DNA from: Nitrospirae bacterium RBG_13_39_12
Lineage (GTDB): Bacteria > Nitrospirota > Thermodesulfovibrionia > Thermodesulfovibrionales > SM23-35
Assembly: GCA_001805125.1 (NCBI GenBank)
Contig: MHEF01000113.1
Coordinates: forward strand, 4,939 to 11,102
DNA length: 6,164 nt
Direction of reading: 5' to 3'
Below, piece by piece: positions 1-5,924 of the stretch. The position numbers and the translations under genes are program-made. The notes beneath the pieces are model-generated. The model did no database searches, was not told the DNA's origin, and was given only the letters and a program-made list of their open reading frames with translations. Numbering within the stretch: position 1 is the stretch's first letter; each line of letters opens with the position of its first letter.

Positions 1-1506
1 ATTCTTAGGTGGTTTCGACGCAGATGAAAGCATAACAGCAGTTCTTATAGTCTTGTAGCTTTCAGTAAATGAAGATTGTGGTTCTTTCAGAATGATTTTT
101 TCAATGTTTTCCTGGGATTCCAAAAGAGGCACAATACCAAGAACAGGTATCCCCAATTTTGATTCAACATCATCCGGAGATTTGATCGTATTATCGAGAT
201 ATTCAAAGAAGAATGACAGCCCTATACCACCCAATAAACCGACAATTATACCGAGAAGGATATTAAGAGATTTTTTAGGTTTTATTGGAGATTTGGGACT
301 TTCAGCCTTTTCTACTACCCAGACATTAACGTTCTGTATTTCTTCTGTAACACTCTGTTCTTTTATCCGTTTAATAAGAGCGTCGTAAAGCTGTCTGCTG
401 GTCTCAACATCCCGCGTTAATACTCCATATTGAATAAACTTTTCATTCAGATTAAGTGCCTCTCCTTTGGTAACTGACAGCGCCGAGCGAAGACTTACCT
501 CATTGGACCTCGCAAGTTCATATTCATTTTTTATAGACTCAATAACTCTTCTGGTCTGCTGGTCCCTTTTTTCATTTAAAACATTAATTTCTTCTTTTGC
601 CCTTATCAGGGTTGGGTGCTTCTTCCCGAACTTTTTTGAAATATCTTCAATATTCTGTTCTGCCTTTAGAATCTCACTCCGTAAAGACTGGAGCGTGGAA
701 TCGGATGCTATCGCAGGTATGGTTTCAGCTTTCTTAATAGATGTATCTTTAACCTTACTGTAAAGTGCTTCCAGTTCTTTTCTCCTGGTTTCTGCCCTGA
801 TTAACTGGGCGTTAAACTCAGTGAGTTTCTCTGGTGTAATTGCAACCTTATTCTGAAGCGTAACGATATCATTATCTCTCATATATTGCTGCAATGCCTT
901 TTCAGCCTTCTCAAGTTTTAACTTCTCTTCATCAGCCTTTTTCGTCATCCAGTCAAGAGCATACTTGGTATAACTCATCTTCATTTCAAGAATTTCTTCT
1001 ATATAAGCTTTTGCAACTGAATTAACAACTAATGTGGCAAACTCGGGATTCGTAGACGTATAACTGATATTAACAATTTTACTGTTTTTTATAGGACTGA
1101 CGGAAATACCGCCGCTTATGACATTTGCAAGCATATTAATTCTTTGAGCATCATCAATTTTATTATCAGAAGAACGTTTTGTATTACCTTTAAAATATGA
1201 TTCGTATGTTTTATCAAGCGAAAGCATATTCATTACTTTCTTGGCTACAGAAGTGCTCTTTATAAGCTGGTATTGAGTTTCATAAAACTCCGGATCATAA
1301 GGCATGAAATAAGGGTACATCATTGATAAGTTAGAAGGTTCGACTTTTTCTATGATAACCTTTGTCGATGCACGGTAAATTGGCGTAGATGAAAGTGTTC
1401 CTATCAGAACAACAACAAATACTATTACAAAAAATGTGTAAACTGTATATCTTCTTTTGTATACAATTCTAAGGTAATCTCTTAAATGTATTTCTCTTTC
1501 TTCCAT
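1..1506 (-). CDS. Wzz/GumC-type polysaccharide co-polymerase, probably with fused BY-kinase domain; C-terminus cut by window
   Basis: Inner-membrane protein that sets polysaccharide chain length and couples polymerisation to export. The frame is open from ATG at 1506 to the left edge (502 codons, no stop). Short cytoplasmic N-terminus, then a first membrane helix at about residues 20-38. The Wzz-like start of the periplasmic part includes FYETQYQLIKS near residue 85. A long helical, probably coiled-coil section covers about 185-385. The proline motif P404/P407/P410 comes just before the second, Gly-rich helix (about 414-434). After it come the family's cytoplasmic junction DNTIKSPDDVESKLGIPVLG and, at 482-489, ESYKTIRT, matching the E-[AS]-[YF]-[RK]-[TS]-[LI]-R-T motif that opens BY-kinase domains of Wzc/CpsD type. 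The Walker A motif would lie just outside the window, so kinase activity is inferred. The start is three bases after the exporter stop (TAG TTT ATG), which implies translational coupling. Confidence 0.95.
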   Translation of the reverse strand, partial: MEEREIHLRDYLRIVYKRRYTVYTFFVIVFVVVLIGTLSSTPIYRASTKVIIEKVEPSNLSMMYPYFMPYDPEFYETQYQLIKSTSVAKKVMNMLSLDKTYESYFKGNTKRSSDNKIDDAQRINMLANVISGGISVSPIKNSKIVNISYTSTNPEFATLVVNSVAKAYIEEILEMKMSYTKYALDWMTKKADEEKLKLEKAEKALQQYMRDNDIVTLQNKVAITPEKLTEFNAQLIRAETRRKELEALYSKVKDTSIKKAETIPAIASDSTLQSLRSEILKAEQNIEDISKKFGKKHPTLIRAKEEINVLNEKRDQQTRRVIESIKNEYELARSNEVSLRSALSVTKGEALNLNEKFIQYGVLTRDVETSRQLYDALIKRIKEQSVTEEIQNVNVWVVEKAESPKSPIKPKKSLNILLGIIVGLLGGIGLSFFFEYLDNTIKSPDDVESKLGIPVLGIVPLLESQENIEKIILKEPQSSFTESYKTIRTAVMLSSASKPPKN

Positions 1507-1509
1507 AAA

Positions 1510-2310
1510 CTAAAAGAAACTCTCCGGAACAACTATTACATCATCAGGCAGAATGGGTTCATCCATTTTAGCCCTGTCAATAACCTCTTCTTTACCACTA
1601 ACTTTTCTTATAATTTTTACCCTTCCTTCTGAAGCCATATCGGTAAAACCACCTGCCATGGTGATAGCCTTAATAACAGTTGTGCCTTCCTCATACTTGT
1701 ATGCATCAGGTTTCTTTATCTCTCCTGTTACATAAAAAACACCTGCTTTTGTAATATAGAAGCTATCGCCATCCATTATAGGGATGTCCAGGGAAGTATC
1801 ACCTTTTTCTATAAGTTTCTTCAGATCAATCTCTATTATTTTCTCATTTTTGTCTGACGGGCTCGCTTTTCTCTTGAGTATTGCCTTATCACCTGCATTT
1901 TTAGTTAACCCACCAGCTTCTGAAAGGAGCTCAAGCAATGTTGTAGTGCCGTGAAGTATATGGATACCCGGCTTGTTAACCTCGCCCATTATAAATGTTT
2001 TTTTGCTTCTGAATTCCTCAATAAAAATATTAACCTGCGGGTCAACAATATATCCATCTGAAAGAAGTTCTGAGATTTTTTGAGAAATTTGTGACAGCGT
2101 CATGCTTTTAACTTCTACCTGACCTATTAAGGGGAACGTAATAGCTTCGTCCGCACTTATTCTTGCAATAGTAGTAAGATCCTCATGATCATAAACAGTG
2201 ATTCTTAAGACATCGCCTTCGCCTACTACATAGTCCTGAGCAAAAGAAAAACAAACCATCCAGAAAAGCAGAAGAATAACAGCTAAAAAGAATTTTTTGT
2301 TAATTATCAT
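1510..2310 (-). CDS. Polysaccharide export protein, short OPX class (Poly_export + two SLBB domains)
   Basis: Periplasmic component that passes extracellular polysaccharide from the inner-membrane synthase/co-polymerase toward the outer membrane. It has 266 residues. Signal peptide 1-25 has a long hydrophobic core and a likely type I cleavage after FSFAQ. Poly_export (PES) domain about 26-99 begins with the typical DYVVGEGDVLRITVY and includes FPLIGQVEV and VDPQVNIFI. SLBB1 about 105-185 has FIMGEVNKPGIHIL and LLELLSEAGGLT. SLBB2 about 191-262 has FYVTGEIKKPDAY and IKAITMAGGFTD. It ends DDVIVVPESFF. C20 is preceded by W-M-V, which is not a lipobox, so lipidation is unlikely. It is about 110 residues shorter than E. 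coli Wza and has no segment after SLBB2 for the outer-membrane helix, so it probably needs a partner porin. ATG 2310 is the only start that keeps the signal peptide; no clear Shine-Dalgarno precedes it. Confidence 0.95.
   Translation of the reverse strand: MIINKKFFLAVILLLFWMVCFSFAQDYVVGEGDVLRITVYDHEDLTTIARISADEAITFPLIGQVEVKSMTLSQISQKISELLSDGYIVDPQVNIFIEEFRSKKTFIMGEVNKPGIHILHGTTTLLELLSEAGGLTKNAGDKAILKRKASPSDKNEKIIEIDLKKLIEKGDTSLDIPIMDGDSFYITKAGVFYVTGEIKKPDAYKYEEGTTVIKAITMAGGFTDMASEGRVKIIRKVSGKEEVIDRAKMDEPILPDDVIVVPESFF
1520..1525 (-). promoter_or_regulatory. Possible ribosome binding site for the co-polymerase gene
   Basis: GGAGAG on the minus strand, inside the last codons of the exporter gene and 13 nt before the ATG at 1506. 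The spacing is longer than usual, so coupling to translation of the upstream gene may matter more than this site. Confidence 0.4.
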
Positions 2311-2334
2311 AGCCGTTTTTAACCAACTAGATAT

Positions 2335-2363
2335 ATTATAAATTAAAATAAAAGTTAAATAAA
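2335..2363 (-). promoter_or_regulatory. Weak candidate promoter for the exporter/co-polymerase operon
   Basis: A perfect TATAAT (minus strand, 2340-2335) lies about 25 bases before the exporter ATG. At a 17-bp spacer the -35 hexamer is TTTATT, matching only three positions of TTGACA. The region is very AT-rich, so a chance match is quite possible. A second -10-like TATACT sits at 2463-2458 with TTAAAC 16 bp upstream. Read-through from the barrel gene is an equally good explanation. Confidence 0.3.
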
Positions 2364-2405
2364 GGTATGTTAATTTAGCTATTTATTGAAAAATGTTTAC
2401 TAAAC

Positions 2406-2491
2406 TGTTTAATTTGTTTCCGTACAAACGATACGGGTTAAAGACAACTATCGTTGAAGTATAATTCCAATAACTTGTTGTTTAATTTGTT
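2406..2491. repeat. 13-bp perfect direct repeat pair, candidate operator
   Basis: tgtttaatttgtt occurs at 2406-2418 and again at 2479-2491, start-to-start distance 73 bp, or about seven DNA turns. The inner 10 bases (tttaatttgt) recur at 6035-6044 upstream of the small secreted-protein gene, beside taaactgtt, which is also present at 2401-2409. The placement upstream of two genes of the locus suggests a shared regulator site, but AT-rich composition makes this tentative. Confidence 0.4.
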
Positions 2492-2543
2492 AAGGTGGTG
2501 GATGAGAACTTTTAAGTAAAGTATTTGATGAATTTCTTAAGTA

Positions 2544-4937
2544 TTACAAAGAGCCGGATACCCTGATAAATATAGCATTATTTGTATAATCGAAATCCGA
2601 GAAGTTTGAATCTCTTTTGGTATAGATATACCCGGCACCCAAATCCAGCCATTCTCTGAACTTATATTGCAATCCAATGGCTCCACTATACAAATTATCT
2701 TTCCTTGCTTTGGTGACACCATCAAAGGTCAAGTTGTCTTTGTAGTTATCATTTATATAAGAAAGACTGATATTACCAGTAAGTTTTGCAGTAAGTCTCT
2801 GCGTATATATTAATTCTACGAGATTGGTGAGAATAAAATCAGTTGTTGATATGTTGGTCTCGTTAATACTTCTCGCACCTTTAATTGTAAGGGATGTTTT
2901 TGGAGTGAATCTGTGATTAATTTGTGCTTCCATTATAAAGTTTTTGCTGTTTCCTATAGAAGAATCTGTAAAATCCTTAGACCCGTACCCTGCTTTTATG
3001 CTACCTTTCGATTTTGCTGTTATATCCCAGCTTAACCCGGCAAAGTAATTGTGCTCCTGACTGTTGGACATGATATTTTCATTGTAAATAATGTCAATAA
3101 ATTCATATTGGACGAATAAGGATGTCTTTGGCTGGAGCCTGTAAAAAACATACCCGGAAAATGCATTATCATTACGTTCCCTGAAATCATTCCTGGTGGC
3201 ATCATAATCAACAAGAAAGTGTGAATAATCAAACCTCAGATTAAATCTCCTGCTAACATCGTAAGTTAACATTAAACCAATTAAATTGGTCATATATTTG
3301 TCCAGTTCATTGGATATTCCGGTCCCTCTGATGTCATGAGACATCAAAAACTGGTCAACTAAATCTATGGAAAGACCCCCTCTAAAGTTATATTGCAAAA
3401 GGCCCTCTACTCTGTGGCTTGTACTGTTCTCCGAAGAATATTTTGAGAATTGCTCAATGTCCGCAGCATATAATAAATATGTCTGATAACGCCTGAATGT
3501 CGAATCTTTGGATCTGCTGAATCTGAACCCGCCCGGGGATGTGCTTGACGAATCAATGCTTAATAATCTTTGATTGATACGGGGAACCGCCAGCCATATA
3601 CCAGGTGATATAACAGTTGCGAAACCGCTCTCCTTATCATCACGTGTGTTGAATACATTATCTGTATAATATTCAGTGATTGAAAGGAAGGGGTGTAAAT
3701 ATCCACCTCTTCTTCCAAAGATATCACCTGAAATACTTTCACTTTCTGAAGATCCTTCTTTTGTAGTTATCGGCTCTGATGAAGTTTTAACCCCTGCTTC
3801 TTCGACAGGTAAAACCTCTTTTACGGGTTCTTCAGTTTTTACCATAGGTTCTTCTGGTTTCACCGGAGGTTCTTTTTTTACAGTCTGGGCGTCAACTTCA
3901 GGTATAAGTCCTGATGAAGTTTTAACCCCTACTTCTTCGGTAGGTAAAGCCTCTTTTTTGGGTTCTTCAGATTCCGCAGAAGGTTTTTCCTTTTCTGCGG
4001 GCTTGCTCATCGCAGATAACGATTCTGGAATAGTGCTACTCTCTACTTTACCTGGAGGTACGACATCTTTTACTAATCTTTGAGTTTTTTCAGCAAAAAC
4101 TGTATAGATTTTCTCTTTGTCTTTTGTAGTACTTTCGCTGATTACTGTTTTAAAACCTTTGTCCCTTAACTTTTGTGCAAACTCCTCAGCATCTTTTTTT
4201 AAGTCAAAAATTTTAAAAGCAGCAATTTGCTCGACTTCACCTGAAGATAAAGTTTCCTCAGGTAGTTGAAAAGGTTCTTCAGTACGAATTTCTTTGACAA
4301 CAACTTCCTGTTCTACGGGTAATGTTTCTTCAGCAGAAACAATCCTGCCTTCATTAGATAATATAGCCTCTTCTTCTGGTTCGTTGTATTCAACAAGATA
4401 AACTCTATAAACTTTTTCATTATCCTTTACAATTCCCCAGCTGATCACAGCTTCCAAACCATCGTCTCTTAACTTTTTTACAAGCATTTCTGCATTTTCC
4501 CTAACATTGAAAGCTCCTACCTGCCTTAATCGAGTGGATTCATCGTCATAGAGCCTGCCCTCAGTATCTTCACCGGACAACAAGGCATCCCTTGTCGGAC
4601 TTTTTTGCCCTGCAAAAACCCTATAGATTGTCTCGTTATCTTTTGTAAAACCATCTCGAACTATTGCCTCTAGTCCCTCATCCCTTAGCTTTTTTGCAAG
4701 CATTTCTGCGTTCTTTTTAATCTTGAAAGCACCTATCTGCTTTAATTGAGTGGATTCGTTGTCATTACTTCTTTTATGAATATTTTCTTTGGAAGCTAAA
4801 ATATCTGCTTCAACAGTAGCCAAATCATATGAGTAGACTATCTCAGTGACGCATAGTGTAAAACACACAAAAATAGTTATAAAAAATAACAAGCATTGTC
4901 TGCTCATAATTTTTCCAAAATACCTTTTAAAATCCAT
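2544..4937 (-). CDS. SPOR-domain/outer-membrane beta-barrel fusion, putative polysaccharide porin
   Basis: 797 residues. N-terminal signal sequence with hydrophobic core at about 15-30 and possible cleavage near VYS-YD (36/37). Three SPOR-like units follow at about 64-111, 136-183 and 235-284, with motifs QIGAF, NAEMLAKKLRDEGLEA and YRVFAG. SPOR domains are known to bind peptidoglycan glycans lacking stem peptides. A Pro/Glu/Lys-rich linker (about 290-405) leads to a barrel from about 408 to 797, starting YLHPFLSITEYYTDNVFNT, with alternating amphipathic strands. It resembles the BBP2_2 putative porin family common in exopolysaccharide loci. The last strand ends FIRVSGSL, with Leu rather than the usual terminal Phe. 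Orientation would put SPOR in the periplasm and the barrel in the outer membrane. The position just upstream of an OPX gene suggests it is the export pore (inference). Met11 (4907) is an alternative start with a weak GGA upstream; ATG 4937 has no clear Shine-Dalgarno. Confidence 0.87.
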   Translation of the reverse strand: MDFKRYFGKIMSRQCLLFFITIFVCFTLCVTEIVYSYDLATVEADILASKENIHKRSNDNESTQLKQIGAFKIKKNAEMLAKKLRDEGLEAIVRDGFTKDNETIYRVFAGQKSPTRDALLSGEDTEGRLYDDESTRLRQVGAFNVRENAEMLVKKLRDDGLEAVISWGIVKDNEKVYRVYLVEYNEPEEEAILSNEGRIVSAEETLPVEQEVVVKEIRTEEPFQLPEETLSSGEVEQIAAFKIFDLKKDAEEFAQKLRDKGFKTVISESTTKDKEKIYTVFAEKTQRLVKDVVPPGKVESSTIPESLSAMSKPAEKEKPSAESEEPKKEALPTEEVGVKTSSGLIPEVDAQTVKKEPPVKPEEPMVKTEEPVKEVLPVEEAGVKTSSEPITTKEGSSESESISGDIFGRRGGYLHPFLSITEYYTDNVFNTRDDKESGFATVISPGIWLAVPRINQRLLSIDSSSTSPGGFRFSRSKDSTFRRYQTYLLYAADIEQFSKYSSENSTSHRVEGLLQYNFRGGLSIDLVDQFLMSHDIRGTGISNELDKYMTNLIGLMLTYDVSRRFNLRFDYSHFLVDYDATRNDFRERNDNAFSGYVFYRLQPKTSLFVQYEFIDIIYNENIMSNSQEHNYFAGLSWDITAKSKGSIKAGYGSKDFTDSSIGNSKNFIMEAQINHRFTPKTSLTIKGARSINETNISTTDFILTNLVELIYTQRLTAKLTGNISLSYINDNYKDNLTFDGVTKARKDNLYSGAIGLQYKFREWLDLGAGYIYTKRDSNFSDFDYTNNAIFIRVSGSL
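3776..3970 (-). repeat. Direct repeat in the linker coding region (60-bp units)
   Basis: Bases 3776-3835 and 3911-3970 are 54/60 identical by eye, offset 135 bp. They encode residues about 324-345 and 369-390, with shared features EEP-K-E-LP-EE-GVKTSS. This is an in-frame partial duplication that lengthens the Pro/Glu/Lys linker between the SPOR domains and the barrel. Confidence 0.85.
4329..4760 (-). repeat. Tandem 216-bp (72-residue) duplication of the SPOR unit
   Basis: Residues about 60-131 and 132-203 are tandem copies offset by 72 residues: ESTQLKQIGAF against ESTRLRQVGAF, NAEMLAKKLRDEGLEA against NAEMLVKKLRDDGLEA, KDNETIYRV against KDNEKVYRV. The inter-domain linkers (ALLSGE, AILSNE) belong to the repeat. 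At DNA level 4691-4750 and 4475-4534 match at 48/60 positions. The third SPOR unit (about 235-284) is much more diverged, so units 1 and 2 are the younger duplication. Confidence 0.85.
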
Positions 4938-4947
4938 ATAATATGGA
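4933..4947 (-). repeat. 15-bp palindrome overlapping the barrel-gene start codon
   Basis: tccatat-a-atatgga is a perfect inverted repeat about base 4940 and contains the ATG complement at 4935-4937. In the mRNA it could form a six-pair hairpin with a 3-nt loop that buries the AUG. This is weak but relevant to choosing between the starts at 4937 and 4907. Confidence 0.5.
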
Positions 4948-4969
4948 GCTATATTAATACAATACTTTA

Positions 4970-4998
4970 AGATTAATGTAATATTATTCCAATGTCAA
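4970..4998 (-). promoter_or_regulatory. Probable sigma-70-type promoter of the SPOR-barrel gene
   Basis: A perfect -35 TTGACA (minus strand, 4998-4993), a 17-bp spacer and the -10 hexamer TAATCT (4975-4970), which keeps the conserved T, A and final T. The predicted start near 4963 gives a leader of about 26 nt to ATG 4937. The -35 starts 61 bases from the ATG, almost the same geometry as the promoter upstream of the small secreted-protein gene. Confidence 0.6.
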
Positions 4999-5020
4999 GT
5001 AAAAATACACCAAGAAAGTA

Positions 5021-5040
5021 TTAATATCTACTAATATTAA
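5021..5040. repeat. 7-bp inverted repeat upstream of the barrel-gene promoter
   Basis: ttaatat (5021-5027) and atattaa (5034-5040) separated by 6 bases, about 25-40 bp upstream of the -35 hexamer. An exact inverted 10-mer pair also brackets the promoter: atattaatac at 4951-4960 and gtattaatat at 5018-5027. This could be an operator, but AT-rich composition favours chance. Confidence 0.3.
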
Positions 5041-5064
5041 CCCAAATAATGCAATTGAATAATG

Positions 5065-5082
5065 TCCCGATATCTATCGGGA
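5065..5082. repeat. 18-bp perfect palindrome tcccgata-tc-tatcggga
   Basis: Arms 5065-5072 and 5075-5082 match over 8 bases about the central tc; as RNA it gives a seven-pair stem with a four-base loop. It is more GC-rich than its surroundings and no U-tract follows on either strand, so a terminator is unlikely. The form resembles dispersed REP-like palindromes. Dispersal cannot be tested within this window. Confidence 0.5.
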
Positions 5083-5203
5083 TTGAGAATAAATTAATTT
5101 TTCGATACCTTAGTGTACCTTTAATTAATGGTATAACGAATATTTTTATCCATAAAACAAATAAAAATAATCCTGATAATTCATCGAGTTAAATAAATTT
5201 ATG

Positions 5204-5243
5204 TCCGCCTCAGCGGATTCCCGCCTTGGGCGGGTCGCCGAGG
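5204..5243. repeat. GC-rich double palindrome island, REP/MITE-like
   Basis: Two adjacent hairpins, tccgc-ctca-gcgga (5204-5217) and cccgcc-ttg-ggcggg (5220-5234). Alternatively, an outer pairing of ctcagcg (5209-5215) with cgccgag (5236-5242), one mismatch, encloses the second hairpin. The block is far more GC-rich than the AT-rich DNA on both sides, which argues for an inserted mobile palindromic element rather than a local structure. No flanking target duplication was recognised and no U-tract follows. Confidence 0.55.
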
Positions 5244-5422
5244 AGAAAGCAATATCTGCATTATTCGTGTTAATAGCAATTATTTTGTAAAAACCTCTTT
5301 TAAAATTATTTAACAAACACGGAGTTTCTTATTCAGGAGTTTTGGATTAGTTTTTTCTGCGGAAAGATAGCGTTTATTGAATTTCTTAAAGGAAAAAGCA
5401 GTTATTTCACTTTATACCGGTA

Positions 5423-5893
5423 CTAAAATGAATAAGGGCTTATAAAACCACCACCTTGATCTCCTCCAGGCAACTCAACTTCAATTGGTTCCAGCCCTTC
5501 TGGCTCAAAATAACAACCCAGTAAGCCTGCCTGCACTATAATCGTTGATACTGCTTTTGGGTCGGCGCCTGCATCCATTGAACACCTTGAAACTACATTA
5601 GATGGCGCGCCAGCTTCAATCGCGCCTGTAATTATTTCCTTTAAGTTTCCACCACCAGCTATTGCGCATTTAACAACAAGACAGGCGCTATGGCCAAGTT
5701 CAATTCCTGTTCTAACAACCTCTCTTGTATTCATCCCGTCCTTTATAGTCTTCTTCACTGCGCTGCATATATCTTTTCCAGCCATGTTTTTCTTGGAAAA
5801 AATATCCTTTACTTCTCCCGCAGAAACCTGAATGAAGATGAAAGTAAAAAATGTTATTACAGTAGAGATATATACAAAAAGCCTTTTATTCAT
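5423..5893 (-). CDS. Small exported protein of unknown function with six 14-residue repeats
   Basis: 156 residues; family not recognised. Signal peptide 1-25 (MNKR, hydrophobic core, cleavage likely VSA-G). Residues 40-123 divide without gaps into six 14-mers ending in an invariant Gly (G53, G67, G81, G95, G109, G123), for example GNLKEIITGAIEAG and ADPKAVSTIIVQAG. Columns 6-7 are mostly Val/Ile/Ala and column 11 is Ile/Met/Val, suggesting one short helix plus a turn per unit, i.e. a small alpha-solenoid. Cysteines C43, C71 and C127 fall in column 4 of repeats 1, 3 and a partial 7; C76 and C104 fall in column 9 of repeats 3 and 5. The C-terminus is Gly/Pro-rich and ends in aromatic residues (PYSF). 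The strong ribosome binding site and promoter support the start. A role in the polysaccharide locus is inferred from position only. Confidence 0.87.
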   Translation of the reverse strand: MNKRLFVYISTVITFFTFIFIQVSAGEVKDIFSKKNMAGKDICSAVKKTIKDGMNTREVVRTGIELGHSACLVVKCAIAGGGNLKEIITGAIEAGAPSNVVSRCSMDAGADPKAVSTIIVQAGLLGCYFEPEGLEPIEVELPGGDQGGGFISPYSF

Positions 5894-5900
5894 AAGTTAG

Positions 5901-5906
5901 TCCTCC
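5901..5906 (-). promoter_or_regulatory. Strong ribosome binding site of the small secreted-protein gene
   Basis: GGAGGA on the minus strand, seven bases before ATG 5893. It is the only textbook Shine-Dalgarno in the window and fixes the start of this gene. Confidence 0.88.
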
Positions 5907-5924
5907 GTTATGCCTTATGTTTCA

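Larger units (their letters stand above)
2311..2543. other. Intergenic region between barrel gene and exporter gene
   Basis: 233 bp without a credible gene. It is strongly AT-rich and holds a 13-bp direct repeat (listed separately). It also has inverted repeats ccgta/tacgg (2420-2424 and 2432-2436), aacgat/atcgtt (2427-2432 and 2450-2455) and caac/gttg (2445-2448 and 2453-2456). These arms overlap, so the RNA could fold in alternative ways. No GC-rich hairpin plus U-tract was found after the barrel stop, so transcription may continue into the exporter gene. Confidence 0.6.
4938..5422. other. Intergenic region between small secreted-protein gene and barrel gene
   Basis: 485 bp with no credible gene in any frame. 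Contents in order: barrel-gene leader and promoter (4938-4998), a small inverted repeat (5021-5040), an 18-bp palindrome (5065-5082), a GC-rich double-palindrome island (5204-5243), then AT-rich DNA with nothing recognised apart from the 8-bp palindrome taccggta (5415-5422) directly after the small gene's stop. No convincing rho-independent terminator follows that stop. Confidence 0.6.

Noticed and set aside
92..763. Plus-strand open frames at 92-388 and 467-763
   Set aside because: They are antisense to the co-polymerase gene, whose frame gives a clear Wzz-family protein; their translations have no recognisable features.
1553..1735. Plus-strand open frame opposite the exporter gene
   Set aside because: Shadow of the OPX/SLBB coding sequence; no ribosome binding site and no family likeness.
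2248..2253. Possible lipobox Cys (C20) in the exporter
   Set aside because: The residues before it are W-M-V rather than a small-residue lipobox, and a good type I cleavage site follows at FSFAQ.
2537..4083. Small open frames at 2537-2725, 3032-3232 and 3560-3742 (minus) and 3676-4083 (plus)
   Set aside because: All overlap the SPOR-barrel gene in other frames. The 135-codon plus-strand frame is a by-product of the repetitive Pro/Glu linker.
5045..5265. 9-bp inverted ends aataatgca/tgcattatt around both palindromic elements, suggesting one MITE
   Set aside because: No target-site duplication and no extension of the ends; a 9-bp AT-rich pair over 220 bp is easily due to chance.
2529..5389. 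12-bp repeat tgaatttcttaa at 2529-2540 and 5378-5389, both downstream of stop codons
   Set aside because: A single AT-rich 12-mer match in a window this size is expected by chance, and the distances from the stops differ.
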